DNA from: JAAYAE01 sp963678395
GTDB taxonomy: Bacteria; Bacillota; Negativicutes; Acidaminococcales; Acidaminococcaceae
Length of the DNA: 64,000 bases
Assembly: GCA_963678395.1 (NCBI GenBank)
Contig: OY782827.1
Span: 1,860,001-1,924,000 of the forward strand
Direction of reading: 5' to 3'
Within the stretch, counting starts at the first letter, position 1. Each line of letters starts with the position of its first letter. Of the stretch, positions 54,175 through 62,429 are shown piece by piece. The notes under the pieces are model-generated. The model worked only from the letters and a program-made list of their open reading frames with translations. It did no database searches and was not told where the DNA came from. Position numbers and translations under genes: made by a program.

Positions 54175-55601
54175 AAAACTTCATCGTTTTTATTTTTGTG
54201 TAAATATTTTGTTAAAGAACCTTTGGCAATGACAAATGCTTCCTTATCCTTATTCAATAACACCAAACTATCCCCATCATAATAAAAACCTTTTACATCT
54301 GCTTTAGTTACGAGACAACCTTTTTTATTATGTTCTTCCTTTACCATAGCCCAAAATTTAGCTAAATTACCCACCAATTTTTCTAATGACACACTTTCCC
54401 CTGTTTGCATATTAAAATTAAAGGCTTGCATAATATGGCTTTGCTTATAATCATTTGCAGTCTGCACTCCCGTAAATAGTAAACTAAGATATTTTTTACC
54501 GGCAAACTTCACCTCATAGTGCATTTCTACCTGCCCACTATTATTTGCTGCACTTAAAACTTTTCTTACAAAAGCCTCCACTTGTCCATTTACTTTACCT
54601 TGCTTATAACCTATCCCCATTTTTGAAAACTGTGGATAGGTTATCTTATTACCATTTATTTCAAGCTCTTGCTGTTTTATGAAATAGCCCCCAGCCCCAA
54701 CAATATCTGTTTGCTTACCATAACTATTCTTAGACTGTAAGTCTAAATAAAGATTCGTCTGCTTTGCTTGCCAAATCCCCGCCATATATTTCCAAAGTGT
54801 ACGAACGTAGCCTATGGTCTCAAGAGGAGTCGGTCCAATAATCTTTTGCGTTGTCAATAATTCAGCAGCGCCACCATCATCCGCATAAACTGCTATAGCC
54901 GAACAAAAACCCTGCAGATAAGGCTCTACTCCAGAGTTTTTGACATCACCATTTCCATTATATACATTAAGATTATGATATAACTCTTGCTTATTCGCTA
55001 AATCCACAACAATGGTTCTATCAATTGTAGGAAAGGCTAGTTTTGCTTTATAGTTTGGTAAATATTTTCCTACAAAAGCAAGGCCACTATTATTTTCTAT
55101 AGTAAAAATTTCTTTTGCTTCATCATTATTGAAATCCAATATTCTTATATCTAACATACCACCGCTGCCACCTGTTGGTGCTGTAATAAGCACATTGGCA
55201 ACACCATTACCGGTTACATCAGCTAAAGTCAAAAAACTGTTATAGCCTCCACAAGTTTTTGGTCGAATATAAGCCTTGATTTTCCCGTCTTTTATGTCCT
55301 TAACAATAACGTAAATATTTCCCCTGAAATTTGAGTTAGCAACTACTTTACTCCCCATTAATAACACTTCTTCATCCTTGCCATCGCCGTCAACATCGCC
55401 AACAACTTGATCAATTATTTCACCACGTTGCACTTCTAAAACAACTGGGTTTGTCTTTTTAACAACCACGTTATTTTTGATGCTTACAGGAGTAAATACT
55501 GCTTTGTTTTCTCCTGAAATATTTGAAGCGGCTTGTACCCCAACCGGTAATAACATTATTCCTAAAACACCTAGCATTAAATATCGCTCTCTAAAGTTCA
55601 T
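54168..55601 (-). CDS. Secreted protein with FG-GAP-like segment and a DUF3298/RsiV-like C-terminus
   Basis: 477 residues. Signal peptide (MLGVLGIMLLPVGVQA, cleavage near AA). Residues 60-160 contain calcium-loop-like VVGDVDGDGKDEEVLL and LADVTGNGVANVLITA, typical of FG-GAP/VCBS propeller blades. The C-terminal half (ITYPQFSKMGIGYKQGKVNG on) resembles DUF4163/DUF3298 domains found with RsiV and peptidoglycan deacetylases. No function can be assigned. Divergent from the ABC operon; promoter region shared at 55602-55821. Confidence 0.6.
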   Translation of the reverse strand: MNFRERYLMLGVLGIMLLPVGVQAASNISGENKAVFTPVSIKNNVVVKKTNPVVLEVQRGEIIDQVVGDVDGDGKDEEVLLMGSKVVANSNFRGNIYVIVKDIKDGKIKAYIRPKTCGGYNSFLTLADVTGNGVANVLITAPTGGSGGMLDIRILDFNNDEAKEIFTIENNSGLAFVGKYLPNYKAKLAFPTIDRTIVVDLANKQELYHNLNVYNGNGDVKNSGVEPYLQGFCSAIAVYADDGGAAELLTTQKIIGPTPLETIGYVRTLWKYMAGIWQAKQTNLYLDLQSKNSYGKQTDIVGAGGYFIKQQELEINGNKITYPQFSKMGIGYKQGKVNGQVEAFVRKVLSAANNSGQVEMHYEVKFAGKKYLSLLFTGVQTANDYKQSHIMQAFNFNMQTGESVSLEKLVGNLAKFWAMVKEEHNKKGCLVTKADVKGFYYDGDSLVLLNKDKEAFVIAKGSLTKYLHKNKNDEVFD

Positions 55602-55821
55602 AGAGAATATTCCTCCTTATTTACTTTGCTGCGAAAAATTCCAACTGCAACAATACTTATATTTTTAAATTCTCCATTCCATTATACAATATATTAATTA
55701 AAAACCATAAACTTTAATTTTTTGCCTAGATAATAGATAAAAAGATGCTTTTATCCTAATAATGTTGTAAAATATTAACATCGCGGTGAAAATATACTTA
55801 TATCTAAGGGAGACTGCTAAC

Positions 55822-56853
55822 ATGAAAAAACTTTTAACATTATCAATAATTTTCTGCCTTTTACTAGCCTTAACAGGCTGTAGTGGAAGTAAAAACAGTA
55901 CCGCTTCACCTAATAGCTCAACTCAAAACAAAGCAAAAGTAAGCTTGGCCCTGTTACGTTTAACAAGTTCCGCCCTGATTTTCATTGCTATGGAAAAAGG
56001 TTATTTTGCTGAAGAAAATCTAGAAGTTACCCCCTAATGGTTTGATGCAGCCCAGCCTATCGCAATTGCCACCGCTTCCGGCAAAGTAGATGTCGGTGCT
56101 ACGGGCATTACTGCCAGTTTGTATAACATGGCTGCCGCCGGTCAAAAATTAGCTATCGTTGCTGACAAAGGCCGCGAGGAGAAAGGGTTTCCTTCTTCTG
56201 CATTACTTGTAACAAAAACATTATATGATTCCGGCATCAATTCTGTGGCTGCTATTAAAGGTAAACGTATTGGCATTACACAAAAAGGATCTACCTTCCA
56301 TTATATGTTGGGTCGTATTTTAGAAGCTAAAGGCTTAAGTTTAAAAGATGTTACAATCGTTCCTTTAGGCAAATTAAGTGCCGTTATGGCCGCATTGCAA
56401 AGTGGGCAGATTGATGGTTGCATACTAAACGAGCCGAATATAACTAAAGTTAATACAGCAGGTTATGGTAAAACGATCGTACAAATAGGCGACGTAATTC
56501 CCTATCAAACTTCAGGTATTTTCTTTTCCCCTGCCTTTACCCAAAAACAAGATGTGGCAATTCGCTTCATGCGTGCGTATGTAAAAGCATGTAACTATTA
56601 CTATGACAATGCTATCAAAGATGCTTCTCCCGCTAAGAAAGCTGAAATCGTTAAAATTATTGCTAAATATACCAAAGCTCCTGAAAGTGATATTACTTTA
56701 GGACTCCCCTACATAGATAGATCCGGAAAACTTTTAGCATCTGATATAAAAACCCAAATTGCTTGGTATCGTGCCCATAATATGCTACAAGGTGACTTGC
56801 AAGCTGACCAAATTATTAATACTACATTTTTAGAAAAGGCTCTAAAAAAATAA
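55822..56853 (+). pseudogene. ABC transporter substrate-binding protein (NitT/TauT type), interrupted by TAA
   Basis: Lipoprotein-type solute-binding protein. Start MKKLLTLSIIFCLLLALTGC with a lipobox (LTGC). The frame is interrupted by a TAA at 56035-56037 (codon 72) between EVTP and WFDAAQPIAIATASGKVDVG, which continues in the same frame to 56853 with the usual SsuA/NMT1-type sequence (KRIGITQKGSTFHYML; DGCILNEPN). Expected length is about 343 residues. A single base change (for example CAA to TAA) explains it. Product is probably lost unless the stop is read through. Confidence 0.8.
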
Positions 56854-56872
56854 CTGCTATAGGGGAAAGAAT

Positions 56873-57661
56873 ATGGAATTAGTTGTAGACAACGTATGTA
56901 AAAACTTTACCAACAACAAAGGTACCAGGCTTTCCGTTTTAGAAAATATTAACCTCACTATAAAAAAAAAGGAGTTTGTAGCTTTAGTAGGCCCCAGCGG
57001 GTGTGGCAAGTCTACTTTACTCAATATTGTTGCCGGGCTTATGGGCTCTACCTCCGGGCAAATTTATTTTTCTAACGTGGAAAAAAATCGTTCTCCTGCT
57101 ATGGGCATTGTTTTCCAAGACACCGGCCTATTTCCTTGGCGCAACGTTTATGAAAATATTGCCTTTGGTCTTGAAGCTGCGCATATGCCGACAAATGAAC
57201 AGATTAGCATTATCCAAAACTACATTGAATTAGTGGGACTGGCGGGGTTTGAAAAATCATATCCCCACCAATTATCGGGTGGTATGCGCCAAAGAGTTGG
57301 TATTGCTCGTGCCTTGGCCATTAATCCTGATTTATTACTTATGGATGAACCTTTCTCTGCTTTAGACGCTCAAACTCGCACTATCATGCAAGAAGAATTA
57401 GTTTCTTTGTGGGAAAAGACCCGGCTTAGTACTCTTTATGTTACACATAACATTCAAGAAGCAGTGCTTTTAGCCGATCGCGTTGTACTTTTATCCCGTC
57501 GTCCCGGCAAAATTAACCGTATTTTGAATATTAGCCTTCCACGCCGTGACCGAGAAAAGCCTGAAAATGCCACTATAATCGCAAAATTTGTAGATGAAAT
57601 CTGGCAACATATCAGCAAAGATGCTCGTGCCGCCTTATTGGAGGTGACAGATAGTGACTAA
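56873..57661 (+). CDS. ABC transporter ATP-binding protein (NitT/TauT type)
   Basis: 262-residue ATPase with Walker A GPSGCGKST, Q-loop FQDTGLFPWRNV, signature LSGGMRQRVGIARAL, Walker B LLLMDEPFSALD and the H-loop in YVTHNIQEAV. It belongs to the SsuB/TauB/NrtD type. It is intact, whereas its two partner genes carry stops. It overlaps the permease start by eight bases, so it is in the same operon. Confidence 0.9.
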   Translation: MELVVDNVCKNFTNNKGTRLSVLENINLTIKKKEFVALVGPSGCGKSTLLNIVAGLMGSTSGQIYFSNVEKNRSPAMGIVFQDTGLFPWRNVYENIAFGLEAAHMPTNEQISIIQNYIELVGLAGFEKSYPHQLSGGMRQRVGIARALAINPDLLLMDEPFSALDAQTRTIMQEELVSLWEKTRLSTLYVTHNIQEAVLLADRVVLLSRRPGKINRILNISLPRRDREKPENATIIAKFVDEIWQHISKDARAALLEVTDSD

Positions 57662-58472
57662 TGTGAAAGTAAAAAACCGTATGTATCAGTGGCAAAAAAC
57701 TTACCCTAGTTGGATTTCCTTCTTATCAATTTTGCTATTGATTCTTTTGTGGCAAATTGTTTGCTTATGTGGCGTAGTATCACCATTGTTCTTACCATCA
57801 CCATTACAAATCCTTATGGCCTTATGGTCTATGATTTTAGATGGTGAAATTGCCCGCAGTCTAGCTGCTAGCCTTTATCGCATCATTTTAGGCTTTCTTT
57901 TCGGCAGTCTTTTGGGATTAGTTGTTGGTCTTTTAACCGGAACCTCTGCCTTAAATGATAGAATCGGCACTCCCTTAGTAAATATTTTCTATCCCATTCC
58001 CAAAATCGCCTGATTGCCTTTGTTCATTTTATGGTTAGGAATAGGCGAACTATCCAAAGTTACAATTATAGCCCTTGGTGTCTTTTTTCCAGTAGCAATG
58101 AACACTCATTCCGGCGTAAAAAATGTTGACCCCTTGCTCATTAAAGTAGCCATAAGTTTTAATTCTGATTGGTGGAAAACCATGAAATCTGTAGTGTTGC
58201 CCAGTGCCTTACCTATGATTTTTACCGGATTACGTCTGGCTGCCGGCACTTCTCTCTTACTTTTAGTATCTGCGGAAATGATTGCCGAACAAGAAGGCAT
58301 TGGTGCCCTTATTCTTCACTATGGAGATTTAATGATTACCGATCGCCTTATGGCTGGCATCATCGTGCTTTCAGCAGTGGGATTATTTTTTAATTTTGCC
58401 TTGCAATATATGGAGCGCAAAGTTATACCTTGGAAAAAATTTTTAACTCTTAAAAGGCCTTACTTGCATTAA
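57654..58472 (+). pseudogene. ABC transporter permease (NitT/TauT type), interrupted by TGA
   Basis: Inner-membrane permease with about six hydrophobic segments. Frame starts at GTG (57654). After NIFYPIPKIA a TGA (58011-58013, codon 120) interrupts the frame, which continues LPLFILWLGIGELSKVTIIA to 58472. The EAA-like loop (PSALPMIFTGLRLAAGTSLL) lies downstream. Expected length is about 272 residues. Family members have Trp, Leu or similar at the stop position, so TGG to TGA is a plausible single change. Confidence 0.8.
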
Positions 58473-58491
58473 TATGTAAGTAAGGCCTTTT
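58452..58491 (+). terminator. Rho-independent terminator after the ABC operon
   Basis: 14-bp perfect stem (AAAAGGCCTTACTT/AAGTAAGGCCTTTT) with a 12-nt loop. The permease stop codon lies in the loop. Only about TTTTG follows, so it is a long stem with a short U tail. Confidence 0.8.
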
Positions 58492-58540
58492 GCGCAAGTT
58501 TTTTACAAATAAATTTACTTATAATATTTCGTTTATTTTA

Positions 58541-58569
58541 TTGCCAAATATTATCTAAAAATATACAAT
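58541..58569 (+). promoter_or_regulatory. Sigma-A promoter of the uracil permease gene
   Basis: TTGCCA (58541-58546), 17-nt spacer, TACAAT (58564-58569), 41 nt before the ATG. No PyrR-type attenuator or purine riboswitch is visible in the short leader. Confidence 0.75.
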
Positions 58570-58610
58570 AGTTAAGTAAAGTTATAAAATCGCTAAAGGA
58601 GTTTTTATTA

Positions 58611-59852
58611 ATGGAAAAACGTGTAATTCAAGTAAACGAGCGTGTGCCTTTGCTCATGAGCATACCACTCAGTCTCCAGCACCTATTTGCTATGTTTGGA
58701 GCCACAATTTTAGTTCCTTTTCTCTTCAAAGTGGACCCAACAAGCTGTATCTTTTTAAACGGTGTTGGTACTTTGCTGTACATCTTCTTGACCAAAGGAA
58801 AAGTACCTGCGTATTTAGGCTCTAGTTTTGCTATTATATCTCCTGTCATGGTGGTTTTATCTACTGCAACTTATGCTTCTGCTCAATCCGGCTTTATAGT
58901 ATTTGGTCTTATTTATTGTTTGTTAGCACTCATTATAAAATATGTGGGCACAGATTGGATTGACGTGGTCTTTCCACCTGCCGCTATGGGGTCTATTATT
59001 GCCATTATTGGGTTAGAGCTTGCCCCTACCGCTGCTGGTATGGCTGGCCTTACTGGGACTAATCTGAACTATCATAATATTGCTATATCAATGTTTACCT
59101 TAGCCATTACTATTATTGGCTCCGTCGCCTTTAAAGGCTTCTTTGCTATTATTCCTATTCTTTTTGGTGTTATTTGTGGCTATCTTGCCGCCCTCTTTAC
59201 CGGTATGGTTGACCTTACCGGGGTAATTAATGCCCCTTGGTTTCAAATCCCACATTTTTATGCTCCTACTTTTGATTTAAATGCTATTCTAATTATAATT
59301 CCTGCTGTTTTAGTTACACTAGCAGAACATATTGGACATCTAATTGTTACCGGTAATATTATTGGTAAAGACTTAGTAAAAGATCCTGGACTTCCACGCT
59401 CTCTACTAGGTGACGGACTAGCCACAACCCTTTCAGGCTTTTTTGGTGGCACTCCTAATACAACGTACGGAGAAAATATCGGCGTTTTAGCTTTAACCAA
59501 AGTATATAGCGTGTGGGTTATTGGTGGCGCTGCAGTCTTAGCAATCTGCCTATCCTTTATAGGTAAACTCAGTGAATTAATTCGCAGTATTCCTGTACCT
59601 GTCATGGGCGGCGTTTGCCTTCTCCTTTTTGGAGTCATTGCCGTATCCGGTATCAGGCTTTTTGTTGATAGACAAGTAGATTTCACTAAATCCTCAAATA
59701 TGGTTATGACTGCCACTATTATGAGCATTGGTTTATCAGGTGCAAAACTAACATTTGGCACTGTTACTATTCAAGGTATGGTATTAGCAACTATTGTTGC
59801 CGTTATAATGAGCCTTACTTTTAGATTATTTCACCTATTAGACGCTAAATAA
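58611..59852 (+). CDS. uraA: Uracil permease (NCS2/UraA family)
   Basis: 413-residue nucleobase-cation symporter. Family features are the N-terminal QHLFAMFGATILVPFLF, PAYLGSSFAIISPV, PPAAMGSIIAIIGLELAP, the conserved GDGLATTLSGFFGGTPNTTYGEN signature and a C-terminal hydrophobic half. About 12-14 membrane spans. Uracil is favoured over xanthine from overall resemblance. RBS AAAGGAGTTTTTATTA. Confidence 0.9.
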   Translation: MEKRVIQVNERVPLLMSIPLSLQHLFAMFGATILVPFLFKVDPTSCIFLNGVGTLLYIFLTKGKVPAYLGSSFAIISPVMVVLSTATYASAQSGFIVFGLIYCLLALIIKYVGTDWIDVVFPPAAMGSIIAIIGLELAPTAAGMAGLTGTNLNYHNIAISMFTLAITIIGSVAFKGFFAIIPILFGVICGYLAALFTGMVDLTGVINAPWFQIPHFYAPTFDLNAILIIIPAVLVTLAEHIGHLIVTGNIIGKDLVKDPGLPRSLLGDGLATTLSGFFGGTPNTTYGENIGVLALTKVYSVWVIGGAAVLAICLSFIGKLSELIRSIPVPVMGGVCLLLFGVIAVSGIRLFVDRQVDFTKSSNMVMTATIMSIGLSGAKLTFGTVTIQGMVLATIVAVIMSLTFRLFHLLDAK

Positions 59853-59877
59853 TAGTAAACAAAAGGAGTTAATTGTA

Positions 59878-60906
59878 ATGAAAACTCGCTGGAAATATTT
59901 AACGGCCCTTTTATTGGTTTTATTTATTGCTGCCGGCGTATATTTTTTCTTTTCTGCTAACAACAAAAAATCCCCTGGATATTCTTTGGCTATTTTGCAA
60001 AACTCAATATCTTCTCATGATTGGGCAACTTTTCAAAAACACATAGACCTGAAAAGTTTTTATGGCAGTGTTTTCAACGATATTATAGCACCTACTATAC
60101 GTCAACCCAGCGATTCTTTTACTGATCAATTTCTTGACGGAATAGTGCAAAACATAAGAACGACCTTTGTTGATTCCATGACTGAATATACAAAAGAAAT
60201 TGTAACTAAAAATTCCCGTGATAAAAAACCGGCATTGCCTGAACAAATTTTTGCTCGTAAGTTTATTGGTATGATAGATTTTAACAATATGACTTATAAA
60301 AAATTTAGCAATACAAAAATAACAGGAAATACTGCAACAATAGACATAACGATTACCAATAAAACTCTCAATAAAGATTTCTTATTACAAGTCAGGATGA
60401 GGAAATTAGAAGATGATACTTGGCAATTAGAAAAAATAATAAATATTCCTGAATTTTTATCTGCTTTAAAAAAAGCCCAGACTGAAAAACTAATCGCTCT
60501 TAACAAACCTCTAAGTGATGAAATTGCTAAAGATATTGTCATAAGCACAAACAACTTTGATATTAAAACCCACAAAACTATGGGACTATCAACTGCCTTT
60601 ATTTATAAACCTACAATAATCTTTAAGTCTACTGAAAAAATTGTAGAATTCATAGGACAAGTTCAGGTATTAGGTAAAAATAACGTAGCACTTTTTACAC
60701 AGAAGTATATTGTGCATGGTCCTTTTCCTATAGGTGCTAAACAAGATTATAGTTTTAGTTGGACCTTAAACCCCTTTATTCCAGGAGATAAAGTGTTAAT
60801 TGAAGCCAATACTAGCGACTTGAAAATTAAAGAAACCATTCTTAGTGTTGAATTTGAAAATGGAAAGCACTTGCAAACTTTAGAACAAGTACCAACGGCA
60901 AATTAG
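59878..60906 (+). CDS. Membrane-anchored protein, DUF2939-like
   Basis: 342 residues. One N-terminal membrane anchor (YLTALLLVLFIAAGVYFFFS) then a soluble exported region. SPGYSLAILQNSISSHDWATF resembles DUF2939 proteins (YSL-x-I-x3-I-x3-D). No catalytic motif. Starts 25 nt after uraA behind AAAGGAGTTAATTGTA and may be co-transcribed with it. The IS element inserted 62 nt downstream of its stop. Confidence 0.6.
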   Translation: MKTRWKYLTALLLVLFIAAGVYFFFSANNKKSPGYSLAILQNSISSHDWATFQKHIDLKSFYGSVFNDIIAPTIRQPSDSFTDQFLDGIVQNIRTTFVDSMTEYTKEIVTKNSRDKKPALPEQIFARKFIGMIDFNNMTYKKFSNTKITGNTATIDITITNKTLNKDFLLQVRMRKLEDDTWQLEKIINIPEFLSALKKAQTEKLIALNKPLSDEIAKDIVISTNNFDIKTHKTMGLSTAFIYKPTIIFKSTEKIVEFIGQVQVLGKNNVALFTQKYIVHGPFPIGAKQDYSFSWTLNPFIPGDKVLIEANTSDLKIKETILSVEFENGKHLQTLEQVPTAN

Positions 60907-60968
60907 ACCTTCCACAAAACAAATTCTCGTTTTTAAGCTGAACACATTAATCAGCACCACCCGTCTAA

Positions 60969-61004
60969 TGAAGTGGTAACATCTAAGTGGACACTTAAAC
61001 CACT
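60969..61004 (+). repeat. Left terminal inverted repeat
   Basis: TGAAGTGGTAACATCTAAGT then GGACACTTAAACCACT; 36 bp, matched imperfectly by the right repeat. Confidence 0.8.
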
Positions 61005-61046
61005 GGTGACTTAGTGTTATAATTTTGTAAAAAAGCGGTGAAAATA

Positions 61047-61385
61047 ATGGGCCTCAAAGGTGGAAATAAGAGATATTTTAGCAAGGAATTTAAATTATCA
61101 GTTGTGCAGAGAAATTTAGCTGGCGAAAGCAGTGGGAAACTATCCAAACAACTTAATTTAGATAAATCGCTAATTTGTTGCTGGGCAAGAATATATAGAG
61201 ATAAAGGGGAATCTGGACTAGAATCCAAGAGACGTCCTGGAAATCCTCTTGCTACATATCAAAACAGAAAAACGCTATCCATCGAAGAACACCTTAGATA
61301 TGAGCTGGCTAAAAAAGATATCGAGCTTGCAAAACTAAAAAAAATATTAGAATATCAGAGGGGGCATGTCAAGGCAGGAAATTAA
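61047..61385 (+). CDS. IS3-family OrfA (helix-turn-helix)
   Basis: Small DNA-binding protein of the transposase, about 112 residues from the ATG at 61047 (a GTG nine bases upstream is also possible). It has a helix-turn-helix (FSKEFKLSVVQRNLAGESSG, then KLSKQLNLDKSLICCWARIY). Near its end an eight-A run (61337-61344) sits where a -1 slip would join it to orfB, which lies in the -1 frame; the frame is open from the run to 61391. Confidence 0.85.
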   Translation: MGLKGGNKRYFSKEFKLSVVQRNLAGESSGKLSKQLNLDKSLICCWARIYRDKGESGLESKRRPGNPLATYQNRKTLSIEEHLRYELAKKDIELAKLKKILEYQRGHVKAGN

Positions 61386-61390
61386 TACGA

Positions 61391-62260
61391 TTGTATTTCG
61401 AGGCGATATTCGAATTAAGTGACCGTTATTCTGTAGTATGGTTATGTAAACAGTTTTCGGTATCTAGAGCTGGATATTATAACTGGATAAAACATAAAAA
61501 TCGTCCCAATACATATGAGTTACAGCGGCAAGAAATTATATTATTTATACGTAAAGTTCATGAAGAAAAACCCAGCTATGGCTATCGCAGAATTCGTAAT
61601 CGAATTTTGAAAGATACCTGATGGCATATTTGTCTCCCGAAGGTGCTCTCTTGCATGCAAAGTATTGGCATCCAGTCTAAGGCATGAAAAAAGAAACACT
61701 GGGGCGGTGTTGGAAAAGAGCATAATATCTTTAAAAATATTCTAAACCGCAATTTCACGGCTAAGAGACCATTACAAAAGGTTGTAACAGATATTACCGA
61801 ATTCTACTGGCATGGCAGAAAATGCTTCTTTACATGTTACTTAGATTTATTTAATAATGAAATGGTGTCTTGGAATTTTGGTTTTCGTGAAGACCTGCCT
61901 TTTGTTCTTAAACCACTAACAGAGCTCTTAGTTTTAATTGGAAAGGCTGCTGGTTCAGAGCCAACAATACTGCATTCCGATCAAGGTTCACAGTATAGCT
62001 CGCCTGCTTTCACAACGCTTTTGAAGAGATATGGCATTATCCAGAGTATGTCTCGTGCGGGAACGCCACATGATAATGCTGTTATTGAGAGTTTTTTCGG
62101 TTGGTTCAAAGAAGAATTGAACTTGGATTTCCATTTCAAGAAAGCAAACGATATTTTTATTGTTGTTCATCAAGCTGTAGACTATTTTAATATGCAAAGG
62201 CCGGGTGCTAAACTGCAATATAAATCTCCCATACAGTTTCGTCTAGATAGGTGCAACTAA
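61391..62260 (+). pseudogene. IS3-family OrfB transposase with two in-frame TGAs
   Basis: Catalytic part with a retroviral integrase-type core. Readable parts are RAGYYNWIKHKNRPNTYELQ and the HTH-21-like YGYRRIRNRIL, then D in VVTDITEFYWHG, D in TILHSDQGSQYS and E in HDNAVIESFFGWFKEEL (the DDE triad). TGAs at 61619-61621 and 61685-61687 interrupt the frame before the DDE core. Expected neighbours T-G-W-H and K-A-R-K-K suggest GGA to TGA and CGA to TGA changes. The frame is otherwise continuous. Confidence 0.85.
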
Positions 62261-62265
62261 TTATT

Positions 62266-62301
62266 AGTGGTTATAGTGTCCTTTTTATATTGACCACTTC
62301 A
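62266..62301 (-). repeat. Right terminal inverted repeat
   Basis: Reverse complement reads TGAAGTGGTCAATATAAAAA then GGACACTATAACCACT; 36 bp. Confidence 0.8.
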
Positions 62302-62320
62302 ACATAGCAGGTGGTTTTTT

Positions 62321-62345
62321 GTTTCTCACGCTTTGCGAGCGAAAC
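62321..62345. other. Small hairpin downstream of the IS
   Basis: GTTTC...GAAAC arms enclosing CGC-TTT-GCG with two mismatches, between the IS and the gdhA terminator. No clear role; it may belong to a plus-strand terminator region disrupted by the IS. Confidence 0.3.
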
Positions 62346-62364
62346 AGACTAAAGTCTTATAAAA

Positions 62365-62402
62365 CCCCCCCCCCCCGTATCAAAAAAGATACGGGGGGGG
62401 GG
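62365..62402 (-). terminator. Terminator of gdhA with a poly-C/poly-G stem
   Basis: Plus strand: C12, GTATC, AAAAAA, GATAC, G10. The stem is at least 15 bp (ten G-C pairs plus GTATC/GATAC) with a 6-nt loop; in the minus sense TTTTATAAG follows. It lies 28 nt beyond the gdhA stop. Homopolymer arms of this length are prone to slippage, so copy numbers may differ between reads. Confidence 0.8.
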
Positions 62403-62429
62403 TAATTTATGTCACCTTAATGTATTTAA

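Larger units (their letters stand above)
60969..62301 (+). mobile_element. IS3-family insertion sequence (IS150 group), degraded
   Basis: A 1333-bp element bounded by 36-bp imperfect inverted repeats that start TGAAGTGGT and share GGACACT then AACCACT (left 60969-61004, right 62266-62301). It carries orfA and orfB in a -1 frame relation. Ends TG...CA fit the IS3 family. No clear target-site duplication is present (TAA left, ACA right). Two in-frame TGAs disrupt orfB, so it is probably not autonomously active. Confidence 0.85.

Noticed and set aside
58011..58013. Selenocysteine at the permease TGA
   Set aside because: The position is in a membrane segment of a family without selenoproteins, and I saw no SECIS-like hairpin just after it.
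58473..58610. Purine riboswitch or PyrR attenuator before uraA
   Set aside because: The leader after the promoter is about 35 nt and AT-rich; no conserved riboswitch core or terminator hairpin is present.
59258..59761. 167-codon open frame on the minus strand inside uraA
   Set aside because: It is antisense to conserved permease sequence, has no ribosome-binding site and its composition reflects the complement of uraA.
58011..61687. Recoding of UGA as a sense codon
   Set aside because: The UGA sites stand where different residues (Trp/Leu, Gly, Arg) are expected, TGA ends genes such as cysS, and core genes use TGG for Trp. Independent mutation or error is simpler.
60966..62304. Three-base target-site duplication of the IS
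   Set aside because: The bases flanking the repeats (TAA left, ACA right) do not match.
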